A stretch of 33,104 nucleotides of DNA from Chloroflexota bacterium (GTDB taxonomy: Bacteria; Chloroflexota; UBA6077; JACCZL01): NCBI GenBank assembly GCA_020845495.1, contig JADLFM010000186.1, positions 1 through 33,104 of the forward strand, written 5' to 3'. The notes under the pieces are model-generated. The model saw only the letters and a program-made list of their open reading frames with translations. It was not told the DNA's origin and did no database searches. A program made the position numbers and the translations under genes. Below, one piece after another: positions 22,779 through 30,958 of this stretch (its first letter is position 1; each line of letters opens with the position of its first letter).

Positions 22779-23564
22779 TCAAGGACGCTCCGGGGCGGGC
22801 CTGATCACGTCGTCTTCCTCCTCGAAGAGGTGTTGCCAGCAGGGCGGGTCCCCACCCCTCGGCTCGTCGTACTGCTGCGCGCGTCGCGGCTCGGTGGACG
22901 GCTGCTCGATCTCCGGGGCCTGACGAGCGTTGTCGCCGCTCGCATTCGGCAGCACCTCGAAGCAGCAGCGGGGCGAGCCGCCGCGCTCACAGCGTTCGCG
23001 CACGGTCGCTCCGATGACCCGGCTCAACAGCAGTTCGGCGAGGCGGCACGCTCCGGGGTGTCGGGACACGACGGCTCCGATTGGGCAACTGTAGCCCCGG
23101 ATCAGAAACGCCCCCTGGCACTCCTCGACCTCCGGCAGGCCGCCCATGTCTCGCAGGACGGCCGCCCCCCATTCCACGCGGCTCCGCAAGTCGCCTGGGG
23201 GTGCGATTCGGCCAGTCGCCATACGACGGCTGACGTCGTCGAGGACCTGTCCCAAGCGCTCCGGCGCCAGGTGATCGGCGAGCGCATCCAACAGCTGAAC
23301 CAGGATCTCGTCGTACGCCTTTGGGAAGAAGGTGTCTGCTTCCGGGGTGAGCTCATAGGTGTACGCGGGCTTGCCGCTGCCACGCCGGGTGCCGTACTGG
23401 CGAACCAGACCGTCTCGCTCGAGCGTCGCCAGGTGGCTCCGAACGCCATTGTCGGTCAGGTCCAGGGCCTGGGCGAGTTCGTCGACAGTGCGGCTGGCTC
23501 GGCGGAGCAACATGACGATTTGGCCACGGGTCGTCGCGAAGAACCGAGCACTCCAACCGTTCAT
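22779..23564 (-). CDS. Winged-helix regulator with Cys cluster (SufR/COG2345-like)
   Basis: 261 residues. The N-terminal 70 form a winged helix-turn-helix (QIVMLLRRASRTVDELAQAL, then DNGVRSHLATLERDGLV). The middle contains a Cys array: C149, C160, C173, C192, C200 and C201, with C160-x12-C173-x18-C192-x7-C200. A Cys array at this place, including the C-x12-C step, is the mark of SufR-like regulators that bind an iron-sulfur cluster and sense iron or oxidants. The C-terminal 55 residues are acidic and disordered. The ATG at 23564 has AGGAG five bases upstream; the longer frame is not needed. It is divergent from the DoxX operon, and a palindrome between the two overlaps the DoxX promoter, so it probably controls that operon and itself. 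Confidence 0.8.
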   Translation of the reverse strand: MNGWSARFFATTRGQIVMLLRRASRTVDELAQALDLTDNGVRSHLATLERDGLVRQYGTRRGSGKPAYTYELTPEADTFFPKAYDEILVQLLDALADHLAPERLGQVLDDVSRRMATGRIAPPGDLRSRVEWGAAVLRDMGGLPEVEECQGAFLIRGYSCPIGAVVSRHPGACRLAELLLSRVIGATVRERCERGGSPRCCFEVLPNASGDNARQAPEIEQPSTEPRRAQQYDEPRGGDPPCWQHLFEEEDDVIRPAPERP

Positions 23565-23617
23565 AGCAGCTCCTGACCGACTGAAGGATAGCACGAAAAG
23601 GAGGACAAATCCAGAAA

Positions 23618-23635
23618 GTCAAGAAAGTACTTGAC
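23618..23635. promoter_or_regulatory. Palindromic operator candidate for the Cys-cluster regulator
   Basis: GTCAAG (23618-23623), a 6-nt spacer and CTTGAC (23630-23635) form a perfect inverted repeat. It lies 54 bp upstream of the regulator start and covers most of the -35 box of the plus-strand promoter. Winged-helix dimers of this family bind such sites. Binding is an inference. Confidence 0.6.
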
Positions 23636-23659
23636 ATACTGATGATTCGGTGATAGGCT
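23631..23659 (+). promoter_or_regulatory. Promoter candidate for the DoxX-GH15 operon
   Basis: TTGACA (23631-23636), a perfect -35 box, is followed after exactly 17 nt by TAGGCT (23654-23659) as -10. The palindrome overlaps the -35 box, so repressor binding would block RNA polymerase. The start codon of the first gene is 143 bp downstream. Confidence 0.55.
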
Positions 23660-23801
23660 GGCTGTAGCAACCGGTTGCAGTCGGCATCGCGCGGTGGAGC
23701 GCAACGCTCGTCTGATGTGGCGGCTGGCAGCCGCCGGCCGTAGCTCACGAGACGAGCGTTCGCATCGACACTCTCGCGGTCAGCTTTACGGAGGTATGCA
23801 G

Positions 23802-24239
23802 ATGGCTCGCGCAACGGCCCCTGGCAGTATCGGAACAACCGGGCAGTCGGTGCTCCTCGACCGGAGCGATCCGACCTTTCAGGCGTGGCAGCTCCTCCAT
23901 ATCGGCTTCACGGTCGCCCCGATCGTCGCCGGCCTGGACAAGTTCTTCGGCCTGCTCGTAAACTGGGATCAGTATCTCGCTCCGGTGATCGCCAACCTCA
24001 CGCCGCTCGGCACGTATTTCATGGTCATGGTCGGCGTCGTCGAGATCGTCGCCGGCGTGGTGGTGTTCTTGCGCCCACGGTTCGGCGGTTACCTGGTCGC
24101 CGCCTGGCTCCTGGGGATCATCGTGAACCTGCTCTTGATCCCGGGCTACTACGACGTCGCCCTGCGCGACTTCGGCCTCCTGCTGGGCGCGCTGGCTCTC
24201 GCGCGGCTCAGCGAGCGGTTCCCCGGACGTGGCTGGTAA
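23802..24239 (+). CDS. DoxX-like membrane protein
   Basis: 145 residues with four transmembrane helices (about 33-48, 68-88, 93-112, 118-133). The pattern LLHIGFTVAPIVAGLDKFFGLL, then a helix with GVVEIVAGVVVFL and a last helix with RDFGLLLGALALARL is typical of DoxX/DoxD-like proteins, which are often linked to thiol or redox stress functions. I use the ATG at 23802 because GGAGG lies seven bases upstream; ATG 23796 is too close to it. It is the first gene of an operon with the GH15 enzyme, whose start lies within or just after its end. Confidence 0.8.
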   Translation: MARATAPGSIGTTGQSVLLDRSDPTFQAWQLLHIGFTVAPIVAGLDKFFGLLVNWDQYLAPVIANLTPLGTYFMVMVGVVEIVAGVVVFLRPRFGGYLVAAWLLGIIVNLLLIPGYYDVALRDFGLLLGALALARLSERFPGRGW

Positions 24240-24252
24240 CGGCCACGCAGAG

Positions 24253-26169
24253 ATGGGCGCCTCGGCGTCGACAATGCTGCCGAGGCGCCCGCGAACGGTC
24301 GTGCACGAGCCTGGGGTCACGCCCATCGGCGACTACGCGATCATCGGCGATTGCCGATCGGCCGGGCTGGTCTCGAAGGACGGCTCGCTGGACTGGCTCT
24401 GCCTGCCACGGTTTGACAGCCCATCTGTCTTCGGGGCGCTACTGGACGCAGAGATCGGCGGACGTTTCCGCATCCGTCCCCTCGGGGACTTCGAGTCAGA
24501 GCGGCGCTACCTCCCGGATACCAACGTCCTGGAGACGACGTTCCGCACCTCTGAGGGTGTATGTGTCCTGCGCGACCTGATGCCGGTCGCCTCAGAGGCA
24601 GAGAAGCGGGTCTCCGCACTGCCCGATCATCTGGTCCTGCGGGAGCTAGGATGCGTGGCCGGCGAGGTCACGGTCGAGATCCTGTATGAGCCTCGTCCCG
24701 ACTTCGCTCGCACCTGCCCGAGACTTGAATGTCGTGGAGCGCTCGGATTGTGGTGTGCGCTCGACGACGGGGCTAGCTGTGTCCTACGCAGCGAGGTGCC
24801 GTTGGAGCTTGCGGCTGGCGGCCACTCCGCGCACGGGGTACACCGTCTGCGCGCCGGCCAGCGCGTGTCGCTGGCTTTCGCCTACTGCCGGGAAGGCCCC
24901 GCGCTTCTGCCGCTGCTCGGAGACGCGGTGACCAGCCAGATCGAACGATCCGTCCGCTGGTGGCAGGACTGGGCCGCTCGCTGTACCTACCGAGGACCGT
25001 ACCGCGATGAGGTCGTGCGGAGCGCTCTGACACTGAAGCTGATGGCCTATGCGCCGTCCGGCGCGGTCATCGCTGCGCCCACGACTTCCCTACCGGAGGT
25101 CATCGGCGGCGTCCGCAACTGGGACTACCGCTACTGCTGGTTGCGCGACGCGTCGTTCACGGTGCGCGCCCTGTTCGACCTGGGGTACGACGAGGAAGCG
25201 ACGGCGTTTCTGAACTGGATGCTGCACGCGACGCGCCTGACCTGGCCCGAGCTGCAGGTGCTGTACGACGTGTTCGGCGAGGCCCGCCTGACGGAGCGCG
25301 AGCTGCCCCATCTCAGCGGGTACGCCGGCTCCCGACCGGTCCGGATCGGGAACGACGCGCACCAGCAGCTTCAGCTCGACGTCTACGGTGAGGTCGTCGA
25401 TGCAGTGTCGCGGTTTGCGCGCCGGGGCGGGCGCCTGGATCGCGAGACGCAGCGACTGCTCGACCACCTCGGTCACACGGTGTGCGAACGTTGGCGCGAG
25501 CCTGACGAGGGGATCTGGGAAGGGCGCTCGGGGCGCTACCATCACACCCACTCGAAGGCACTCTGCTGGGTCGCGCTCGACCGGCTGATCCAGATGCACG
25601 AGGCTGGGACGATCTCCGTCTGCGTCGACGATCTCCGAACCGCGCGCGATGCAATCCGGTCCGAGATTGAAGTGCGAGGGTACAACGAACGGCTGGGGAG
25701 CTATACGAGCATCTTCGACGGCGAGGATGTGGACGCCAGCTTGCTGACGTTGCCACTCTACGGCTACGTCGATGGCGCCCATCCGCGGATGCGGTCCACC
25801 TGCGCGCTGACCCGCCAGCGACTCGGCCCGGACGCCCTGATCCACCGCTACCAGGGCGCAGATGACGGCCTGCCGCCGGGCGAAGGCGCCTTTGGCATCG
25901 CGAGCTTCTGGGCCGTCGAGTGCGTCGCGCGGGGCGGCGACCTCGCGGCTGCCACTGCCGCCTTCGAGCGGCTCCTCGCATATGCGAACGACATCGGGCT
26001 GTATGCTGAGGAGATCGACCCTGACACCGGCGCGGCGCTTGGGAATTTCCCCCAGGCCTTCACTCACGTTGGCCTCATCAACGCCGCCCTGACGCTCGCC
26101 GAGTGTGCCGGCGAGCACGCACCTACCAGCCGCGAGGCGCCAGGCCGCGCGGGAGCAATGGAGGCCTGA
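24253..26169 (+). CDS. Glycoside hydrolase family 15 (glucoamylase/trehalase-like)
   Basis: About 638 residues. An N-terminal beta-sandwich domain (GDYAIIGDCRSAGLVSKDGS, then DWLCLPRFDSPSVFGALLD) is followed by an alpha/alpha-barrel with the GH15 signatures RNWDYRYCWLRDASFT, GIWEGRSGRYHHTHSKALCW and GLYAEEIDPDTGAALGNFPQ. The general acid is likely Glu423 (in GIWEGR) and the general base Glu586 (first Glu of YAEE). It hydrolyses alpha-glucosides; relatives include glucoamylases and trehalases, and the substrate cannot be settled by eye. There is no signal peptide, so it acts in the cytoplasm, for example on glycogen or trehalose. Start is uncertain: ATG 24253, or GTG 24229 overlapping the DoxX gene. 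It belongs to the DoxX operon. Confidence 0.9.
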   Translation: MGASASTMLPRRPRTVVHEPGVTPIGDYAIIGDCRSAGLVSKDGSLDWLCLPRFDSPSVFGALLDAEIGGRFRIRPLGDFESERRYLPDTNVLETTFRTSEGVCVLRDLMPVASEAEKRVSALPDHLVLRELGCVAGEVTVEILYEPRPDFARTCPRLECRGALGLWCALDDGASCVLRSEVPLELAAGGHSAHGVHRLRAGQRVSLAFAYCREGPALLPLLGDAVTSQIERSVRWWQDWAARCTYRGPYRDEVVRSALTLKLMAYAPSGAVIAAPTTSLPEVIGGVRNWDYRYCWLRDASFTVRALFDLGYDEEATAFLNWMLHATRLTWPELQVLYDVFGEARLTERELPHLSGYAGSRPVRIGNDAHQQLQLDVYGEVVDAVSRFARRGGRLDRETQRLLDHLGHTVCERWREPDEGIWEGRSGRYHHTHSKALCWVALDRLIQMHEAGTISVCVDDLRTARDAIRSEIEVRGYNERLGSYTSIFDGEDVDASLLTLPLYGYVDGAHPRMRSTCALTRQRLGPDALIHRYQGADDGLPPGEGAFGIASFWAVECVARGGDLAAATAAFERLLAYANDIGLYAEEIDPDTGAALGNFPQAFTHVGLINAALTLAECAGEHAPTSREAPGRAGAMEA

Positions 26170-26171
26170 CG

Positions 26172-26651
26172 ATGAACTGGCGTGGCGCTCTCCTTTGGGG
26201 GTTCGCCGGGACCGTGGTGCTGACGAGCCTGATGTCCGGCAGCCACGGGCTTGGGCTTACCCGCATGAGCCTTCCCTATATGCTCGGCACGATGCTCACG
26301 CCGGACCGGGACCGCGCGAAGCTGGTCGGCTTCCTGGTCCACGTCGTCAACGGCTGGCTGTTCGCCCTCGTCTACGCGGCAGCCTTCGAGAGCTGGCGTC
26401 GCGCCACCTGGTGGTTGGGCGCACTGATCGGCCTGGTGCACGGGGCATTCGTGCTGCTGGCCGGCATGGCGGTCCTCCCAGCGCTTCATCCGCGCATGGC
26501 CAGCGAGCAGCATGGCCCCACGCCGACGCGCCAGCTCGAGCCGCCCGGCTTTCTGGCACTCAACTATGGGCGTCGAACGCCGATCTCGGTACTGGTGGCA
26601 CACCTTGTCTACGGTGCGATCCTAGGCTCGTTCTACCGGCCGAAGCTGTAA
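26172..26651 (+). CDS. Conserved multi-pass membrane protein
   Basis: 159 residues with four hydrophobic helices (about 6-22, 53-75, 84-105 and 142-155). Sequence features are MSGSHGLGLTRMSLPYMLG near the N-terminus, a central HVVNGWLFALVYAAAFE, and a conserved end (LALNYGRRTPISVLVAHLVYG, then SFY). I recall this as a conserved unknown family but cannot name it with certainty. The ATG at 26172 lies two bases after the GH15 stop, with GGAGG seven bases upstream, so it is the third gene of the DoxX-GH15 operon. A stem-loop follows the stop. Confidence 0.65.
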   Translation: MNWRGALLWGFAGTVVLTSLMSGSHGLGLTRMSLPYMLGTMLTPDRDRAKLVGFLVHVVNGWLFALVYAAAFESWRRATWWLGALIGLVHGAFVLLAGMAVLPALHPRMASEQHGPTPTRQLEPPGFLALNYGRRTPISVLVAHLVYGAILGSFYRPKL

Positions 26652-26680
26652 GGCCCAGCCCAGCGACTCCACCGGGCGCT

Positions 26681-26708
26681 GCTTCCGCCCACCGAGCGAC
26701 GCGGAAGC
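26681..26708 (+). terminator. Stem-loop after the DoxX-GH15 operon
   Basis: GCTTCCGC (26681-26688) and GCGGAAGC (26701-26708) form a perfect 8-bp stem with a 12-nt loop, 30 bp after the stop at 26651. No T-run follows. The rest of the gap up to 26960 holds only promoter element D. Confidence 0.45.
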
Positions 26709-26836
26709 ACACGCCCCACAGAAGGCTCCTCCCTGTGCCTGCCCGGCAAACGGGCCATGGCACGCGATCCAGACGCTGGCGGCGTTCGCTGCCGCGCGAC
26801 CGACGACGTTCAGAGCCAGTGCTGTCTGGGCTGCGT

Positions 26837-26878
26837 CATTGATGTGGCGTTGATCCTCACTGACCAGACCGGCAACGT
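26837..26878 (+). promoter_or_regulatory. Direct-repeat promoter element, site D (USP 344 aa)
   Basis: Plus strand: CATTGATGTGGCGTTGATC, half-sites ATTGA (26838-26842) and GTTGA (26849-26853), 11 bp apart. CAACGT follows 17 nt after TTGATC, at 26873-26878. The USP start at 26960 is 82 bp downstream. Confidence 0.65.
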
Positions 26879-26959
26879 CCCCGTCGGATCATCCAACGCG
26901 GAGCGGCCTCAATGCGCCGCATCGCCGATGGACTCGGCTTGAGCGAGGAGAGAGACAGC

Positions 26960-27994
26960 ATGTTCAGGACGATCCTCGTCCCCGTGGATGGGTCCGAGCT
27001 GGCTGAGAGTGCGCTGGCGTACGCGGCAAGGATCGCCGCTCCGGTCGACGGGAACGTGATCTTGTTGCGAGCGGAGGCGCTCACCGTGCGGCGGCGGCCG
27101 AGGATCGTGTCTGCGGACCCCTTGTCGATGACCTGGCTCGTACCAGCCGATCCGCAGGCCAGGATGACCCTGGAGGCAGCCGCCGCCCGAGTTCAGGCGG
27201 ACGGCGTCGCCGCCGAGGTCGACTTCAAACGGTATCGCCGTGGCGGAGCGATGGCGGCAGCGGCCATCCTCGACGCGGTTCGCGAGCAGCAGCCGGATCT
27301 TATCGTCATGTCGACGCGTAGTCGTTCCGGACTGGCGCGGTGGCGCTACGGCAGCGTTGCCGACCAGATCGTGCGGGGCGCCGACGTACCAGTCTTGCTT
27401 GTTCCACCTACGGTGAAGCGCCCATGGCCATTCGAGCGCGCGTTGAGAATTCTCGTACCGCTCGACGGGTCGGCACTCGCCGAGGAGATCCTCACCCCGG
27501 CCGGCCAGATGGCTGACCAGCTCGGCGCCCAACTGCACCTGCTACGGGCTGTCGAGCCCCACCCGGTGGGAGTCCGGGCGAATGCGCCGCATGCCGCCGG
27601 ATCGCTCCGGGCAGGCGGACTTGTGAGGGCGCGAGCCTATCTTGCCCACATCGTCGATCGGGTTCGACGTGTGGACATGGCCGTGACGATGCGGGCCGTC
27701 GTCGGTCGGCCAGAGACGACCATCGCTGATGCCGCTCGCGAGGCTGACGTGGACCTGATCGCGATGGCGACCCACGGTCGAGGCGGACTCAAGCGCCTCC
27801 TCCTGGGCAGCGTGACCAACGCCACGCTCCAGAAGGCCGGTGTTCCACTTCTGCTTGTGCGGCCGGACCCGGCCGGCAGGAAAGCGGCGGGGGTCGGGGG
27901 GTCAGTCCGGGCGCCCGTCGAAAGCATCGCACCTGTGACCGTAACGGTGTCTGACTGGTCGCGAGATAGCCGCAGACGGCGTCCAACCGCCTGA
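26960..27994 (+). CDS. Universal stress protein, two UspA domains
   Basis: 344 residues. Domain 1 opens FRTILVPVDGSELAES and has the loop MSTRSRSGLARWRYGS, in which His-Gly is replaced by Arg-Ser; domain 2 opens RILVPLDGSALAEE and has a normal loop MATHGRGGLKRLLLGS. So the first site is altered and the second looks able to bind ATP, the same asymmetry as in the USP at 2939-3913. After the second domain a tail of about 40 residues ends in an Arg-rich stretch. The ATG at 26960 has GAGGAGAG seven bases upstream. Promoter element D is 82 bp before the start. Confidence 0.9.
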   Translation: MFRTILVPVDGSELAESALAYAARIAAPVDGNVILLRAEALTVRRRPRIVSADPLSMTWLVPADPQARMTLEAAAARVQADGVAAEVDFKRYRRGGAMAAAAILDAVREQQPDLIVMSTRSRSGLARWRYGSVADQIVRGADVPVLLVPPTVKRPWPFERALRILVPLDGSALAEEILTPAGQMADQLGAQLHLLRAVEPHPVGVRANAPHAAGSLRAGGLVRARAYLAHIVDRVRRVDMAVTMRAVVGRPETTIADAAREADVDLIAMATHGRGGLKRLLLGSVTNATLQKAGVPLLLVRPDPAGRKAAGVGGSVRAPVESIAPVTVTVSDWSRDSRRRRPTA

Positions 27995-28178
27995 CACCAC
28001 GCCGCAGATCGCGGCATTGTCCCGCCGCCACCGGCATCGGTCCTCGCGTCTGGATCAGCCCCGAGCCGTGGCCACCAGGGACTGCTGTCAACCGGGGACG
28101 CGTCCGCCACGCGTCGCGCCCCCGTCACACCATGCCAGATCTCACCACGTCGACATCGGGAAGGAGACCACGCTGTTC

Positions 28179-29120
28179 ATGCTGAAACACGCCCCGTCCC
28201 CCACGCTGGCCGACGTCCGGGAGATCCCGACGCCCCTCCGGGCACTCTGCGATACACCCCCGACGCCGGACGGAGTGCTGTCCGCCTGCGTTTCTCCTCG
28301 GCTCGTACCCGTGGCGCGGCAGGCATACAGGGCGACGTTCCGCGAAGGCTGCGGAGCGTTGCGCGCCTCGCTGCCGCCCGCAGCACTCGGGGATTTCGAG
28401 CGCGCTACAGAATGGGCACGACGGTATCTGGATGAGGCGTTGGTACCACGGTATCCGAGCCTGACGCTGTTCGCTTCGTGCGAGACGGACTACTTCCACG
28501 GTGTTCCACTTCCGAGGCGGCCGGAGGAGGAGTTTGCCTGGGGAGCAGTCCCCTCGCTGGCTCCGCTCGGGCAACTGATCGACGACTACGAACGGCTGGT
28601 CGGCGTCCCCTTCGACCAGCGGCGAGCGCGGATCTTCTCGGTGAACCTCGGAACGATCGAGGACGCCCAGGAGATCCAGAGCGACGTTCCGGGGAAGCTG
28701 CGGACGACCGGGTGCGATGGCCGTCCTCGCCCACAGCGTGAGGCGTTCACGGCTGGCGCACCTGGACAAGCGTCAACCGGCGGTGGGAGCGGCTTGCCCC
28801 GAGCGCGTGACGCCCCGCAGCCGAATCCTTCTGGGGTCACGGCTCAGATACGAGCACGAGCCGGACATCTGGTCGGCCATCTGGTCAGCTCCGAGTCAGG
28901 TGACACGACAGACCAGGCCGTGCATCGCGCCCTGACGCAGCTTCTTCGTCAGCTTGAACGACGGAGCGCCAGGCCACGTGGCGCCGGGCCGGCGCCTTCG
29001 GAAGCGTTCACATCGGTACCCCAGCGCGTTCAGCCCAGGCTCCCAGACAGACTACGGCGGGCCTCGACGCCCGAACTCGCACCGTCCAGCGACGGACCAT
29101 CGCCAGCTGTCATTTCGTGA
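28179..29120 (+). CDS. baeRF-like (bacterial eRF1-related) protein, C-terminus possibly frameshifted
   Basis: The first 170 residues carry features I associate with the baeRF group of bacterial eRF1-like proteins: LSACVSPRL, a helix-rich stretch (RATFREGCGALRASL), YLDEALVPRYPSLTLFASC, PLGQLIDDYERL and FDQRRARIFSVNLGTIED. These are thought to act on stalled ribosomes. After residue 172 (SDVPGK) the sequence becomes Gly/Pro/Arg/Ser-rich and unlike the family, while another frame starting near 28717 (MAVLAHSVRRSRLAHLDKRQ) looks more protein-like. A frameshift or deletion near 28690-28720 is suspected but not proved. The ATG at 28179 has AAGGAG 14 bases upstream, rather far. No direct-repeat promoter element precedes it. 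Confidence 0.45.
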   Translation: MLKHAPSPTLADVREIPTPLRALCDTPPTPDGVLSACVSPRLVPVARQAYRATFREGCGALRASLPPAALGDFERATEWARRYLDEALVPRYPSLTLFASCETDYFHGVPLPRRPEEEFAWGAVPSLAPLGQLIDDYERLVGVPFDQRRARIFSVNLGTIEDAQEIQSDVPGKLRTTGCDGRPRPQREAFTAGAPGQASTGGGSGLPRARDAPQPNPSGVTAQIRARAGHLVGHLVSSESGDTTDQAVHRALTQLLRQLERRSARPRGAGPAPSEAFTSVPQRVQPRLPDRLRRASTPELAPSSDGPSPAVIS

Positions 29121-29155
29121 CGGATCAGGCGACAGCAACTTGGAGGAATACTCAG

Positions 29156-29548
29156 ATGAGTCGCAGCTTTACCCTCTTGGTCATCACGCTGATCAGTACC
29201 CTCATCGCCGCGTGCGCCGGCCCCTCAGCGGCCGCGCCCGCGACCGTCAAGTCGGCAGACAGCGTCCAGGCCATCGATGTCAAGGCGACCGACATGCTGA
29301 AGTTCGAGCCAGCGACGATCACGGTCAAGCAGGGTATTCCTGTTCGGCTGACCCTGACGAGCACCGGTGCGCTGGAACACGACTGGGTCGTAGACAACCT
29401 GGACGGTAAGAAGGTCCGGGTCCATGCCGCGCCGAGGGCAAGCGCAACTGTCGAATTCACGCCGATGGCTGCGGGCACCTACGAGTTCTATTGCTCGATC
29501 CCCGGGCACCGTGAGGCCGGTATGAAGGGTACGTTGGTTGTGCAGTAG
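29156..29548 (+). CDS. Cupredoxin-domain lipoprotein (plastocyanin/azurin-like)
   Basis: 130 residues. A signal peptide ends in the lipobox LIAAC, with lipidation expected at Cys20, so the protein is anchored outside the membrane. The rest is a single cupredoxin fold: FEPATITVKQGIPVRLTLTS early on and type 1 copper ligands His75 (LEHDWVV), Cys113, His118 and Met123 (YCSIPGHREAGM). All four ligands are present and correctly spaced, so it should bind copper and carry electrons. The ATG at 29156 has GGAGG nine bases upstream. It is followed by the AlkA-like gene after 27 bp, so both may be on one transcript. Confidence 0.9.
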   Translation: MSRSFTLLVITLISTLIAACAGPSAAAPATVKSADSVQAIDVKATDMLKFEPATITVKQGIPVRLTLTSTGALEHDWVVDNLDGKKVRVHAAPRASATVEFTPMAAGTYEFYCSIPGHREAGMKGTLVVQ

Positions 29549-29575
29549 CGACGACGCGCCGGAGCGGGGGTCACC

Positions 29576-30502
29576 ATGGAGACCATGATGTTCACCATGC
29601 CGGCGCGGCCTCCGTTCCGTCTTGACCTGACCGTGTGGGCGTTGCGCCGGCGCCCGGACAATGCGGTCGATCGCTGGGACAGGGCCGTCTATAGCCGAAC
29701 GCTTGTCATGGACGGCAGGCCCCTGGAGGTCGCGGTCACCCAGACGGCGCCGCCCGACCGAGCACGGCTCAATGTGACGGCCACGGGGGCCGGCCTCGGG
29801 GACGGTGCTGAGCAACACCTCCGAGCGACGCTGGACCATCTGCTCGGCCTCCAGGTTGATCTGGCGCCGTTCTACCGGCTGGCCGCATCCGACGTCAGGC
29901 TCGCGGCGATGGCCCAGCGGTTCCGTGGCCTGAAGCCTCCACGCTTCCCCACGCTCTTTGAAGCCCTGGTCAACGCCATTGCCTGCCAGCAGATCACCCT
30001 GACGTTCGGCATCCGTCTCCTCAACCGACTCACCGAGCGGTACGGCCTGGCCTTGTCCAAGGAACATGGGCAGGCGCAGGCATTTCCACGGCCGTGCGAT
30101 CTGGCTGAAGTCGATCCAGACGCCTTGCGCAGCCTGGGGTTCAGCCACCAGAAGGGACTGGCAATCGTGGAGTTGGCCCAGGCGATCACCGGTGGTCGCC
30201 TTGACCTGGACGCACTCGTCTCACAGGATGACGCCACGGTTCTGAAGCGCCTCTGCCAGCTACGAGGCGTGGGGCGCTGGACTGCCGAATACGCGCTGTT
30301 GCGCGGACTCGGGCGACTCGCGGTGTTCCCAGGCGACGACGTCGGAGCGCAGAACAACCTGCGCCGCTGGCTCGGGCTGACTGAACCCGTAGACTACGCC
30401 AGCGTCCGCGACGTGCTGGCTCCCTGGCAGTCCTACGCGGGTCTCGTCTACCTGCACCTCCTCATGGATCGACTCGCGGCAGCCGGCCACGTGATGGCGT
30501 GA
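29576..30502 (+). CDS. DNA-3-methyladenine glycosylase II (AlkA-like)
   Basis: 308 residues. The N-terminal part (PFRLDLTVWALRRRP...) is the AlkA-N-like fold. The C-terminal part is an HhH-GPD domain: FEALVNAIACQQITL, hairpin LCQLRGVGRWTAEYALLRGL, and the catalytic region VFPGDDVGAQ, in which Asp255 corresponds to the catalytic Asp of E. coli AlkA (Asp254 precedes it). It lacks the four-Cys iron-sulfur loop of MutY/Nth enzymes. It should remove alkylated purines from DNA. The ATG at 29576 has GGGGG five bases upstream. It follows the cupredoxin gene closely and is followed by the DUF488 gene. Confidence 0.88.
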   Translation: METMMFTMPARPPFRLDLTVWALRRRPDNAVDRWDRAVYSRTLVMDGRPLEVAVTQTAPPDRARLNVTATGAGLGDGAEQHLRATLDHLLGLQVDLAPFYRLAASDVRLAAMAQRFRGLKPPRFPTLFEALVNAIACQQITLTFGIRLLNRLTERYGLALSKEHGQAQAFPRPCDLAEVDPDALRSLGFSHQKGLAIVELAQAITGGRLDLDALVSQDDATVLKRLCQLRGVGRWTAEYALLRGLGRLAVFPGDDVGAQNNLRRWLGLTEPVDYASVRDVLAPWQSYAGLVYLHLLMDRLAAAGHVMA

Positions 30503-30540
30503 ATGGCGAACGCATCGACGAACTGCAAGTGGAGCATCAG

Positions 30541-30945
30541 ATGATCGTACTCAAACGTGTGTATGAACCGATCAATCAGGAAGATGGCACACGCTTCCTG
30601 GTGGAGCGTCTCTGGCCGCGCGGCATCGGCAAAGACGCGCTCGTTCTCGATGCCTGGCTCAAGGATGTAGCCCCTAGCACGACGCTCCGTCGCTGGTTCG
30701 GCCACGACCCGGCCCGCTGGCAGGAGTTCTGCCGACGCTATGCCGCCGAACTGGATGCTCAGCCGGACACCTGGGCACCCATCGTGGAGGCCGGTCGTTC
30801 GGGTACCGCGACCTTGCTCTTCAGCGCGCACGACACCGAGCACAACAACGCGGTCGCTCTGAAAGGCTATCTGGATGCTCTGCCCTCCCGGTCGCTCCCT
30901 GCCACGGAGCCATCCCCGATGACCCGCAAGCTGCATAAACACTGA
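30541..30945 (+). CDS. DUF488 family protein (YeaO-like)
   Basis: 134 residues. The signatures are LKRVYEPINQEDGTRFLVER followed by LWPRGI near the start, LRRWFGHDPARWQEFCRRY in the middle and TLLFSAHDTEHNNAVALK later; these are the conserved blocks of DUF488, whose function is unknown. The ATG at 30541 has GGAG seven bases upstream; the frame upstream is open but not family-like. It lies between the AlkA-like gene (39 bp upstream) and the DsbA-fold gene (14 bp downstream), probably one operon. Confidence 0.88.
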   Translation: MIVLKRVYEPINQEDGTRFLVERLWPRGIGKDALVLDAWLKDVAPSTTLRRWFGHDPARWQEFCRRYAAELDAQPDTWAPIVEAGRSGTATLLFSAHDTEHNNAVALKGYLDALPSRSLPATEPSPMTRKLHKH

Positions 30946-30958
30946 GAAGGGAAGCGCC

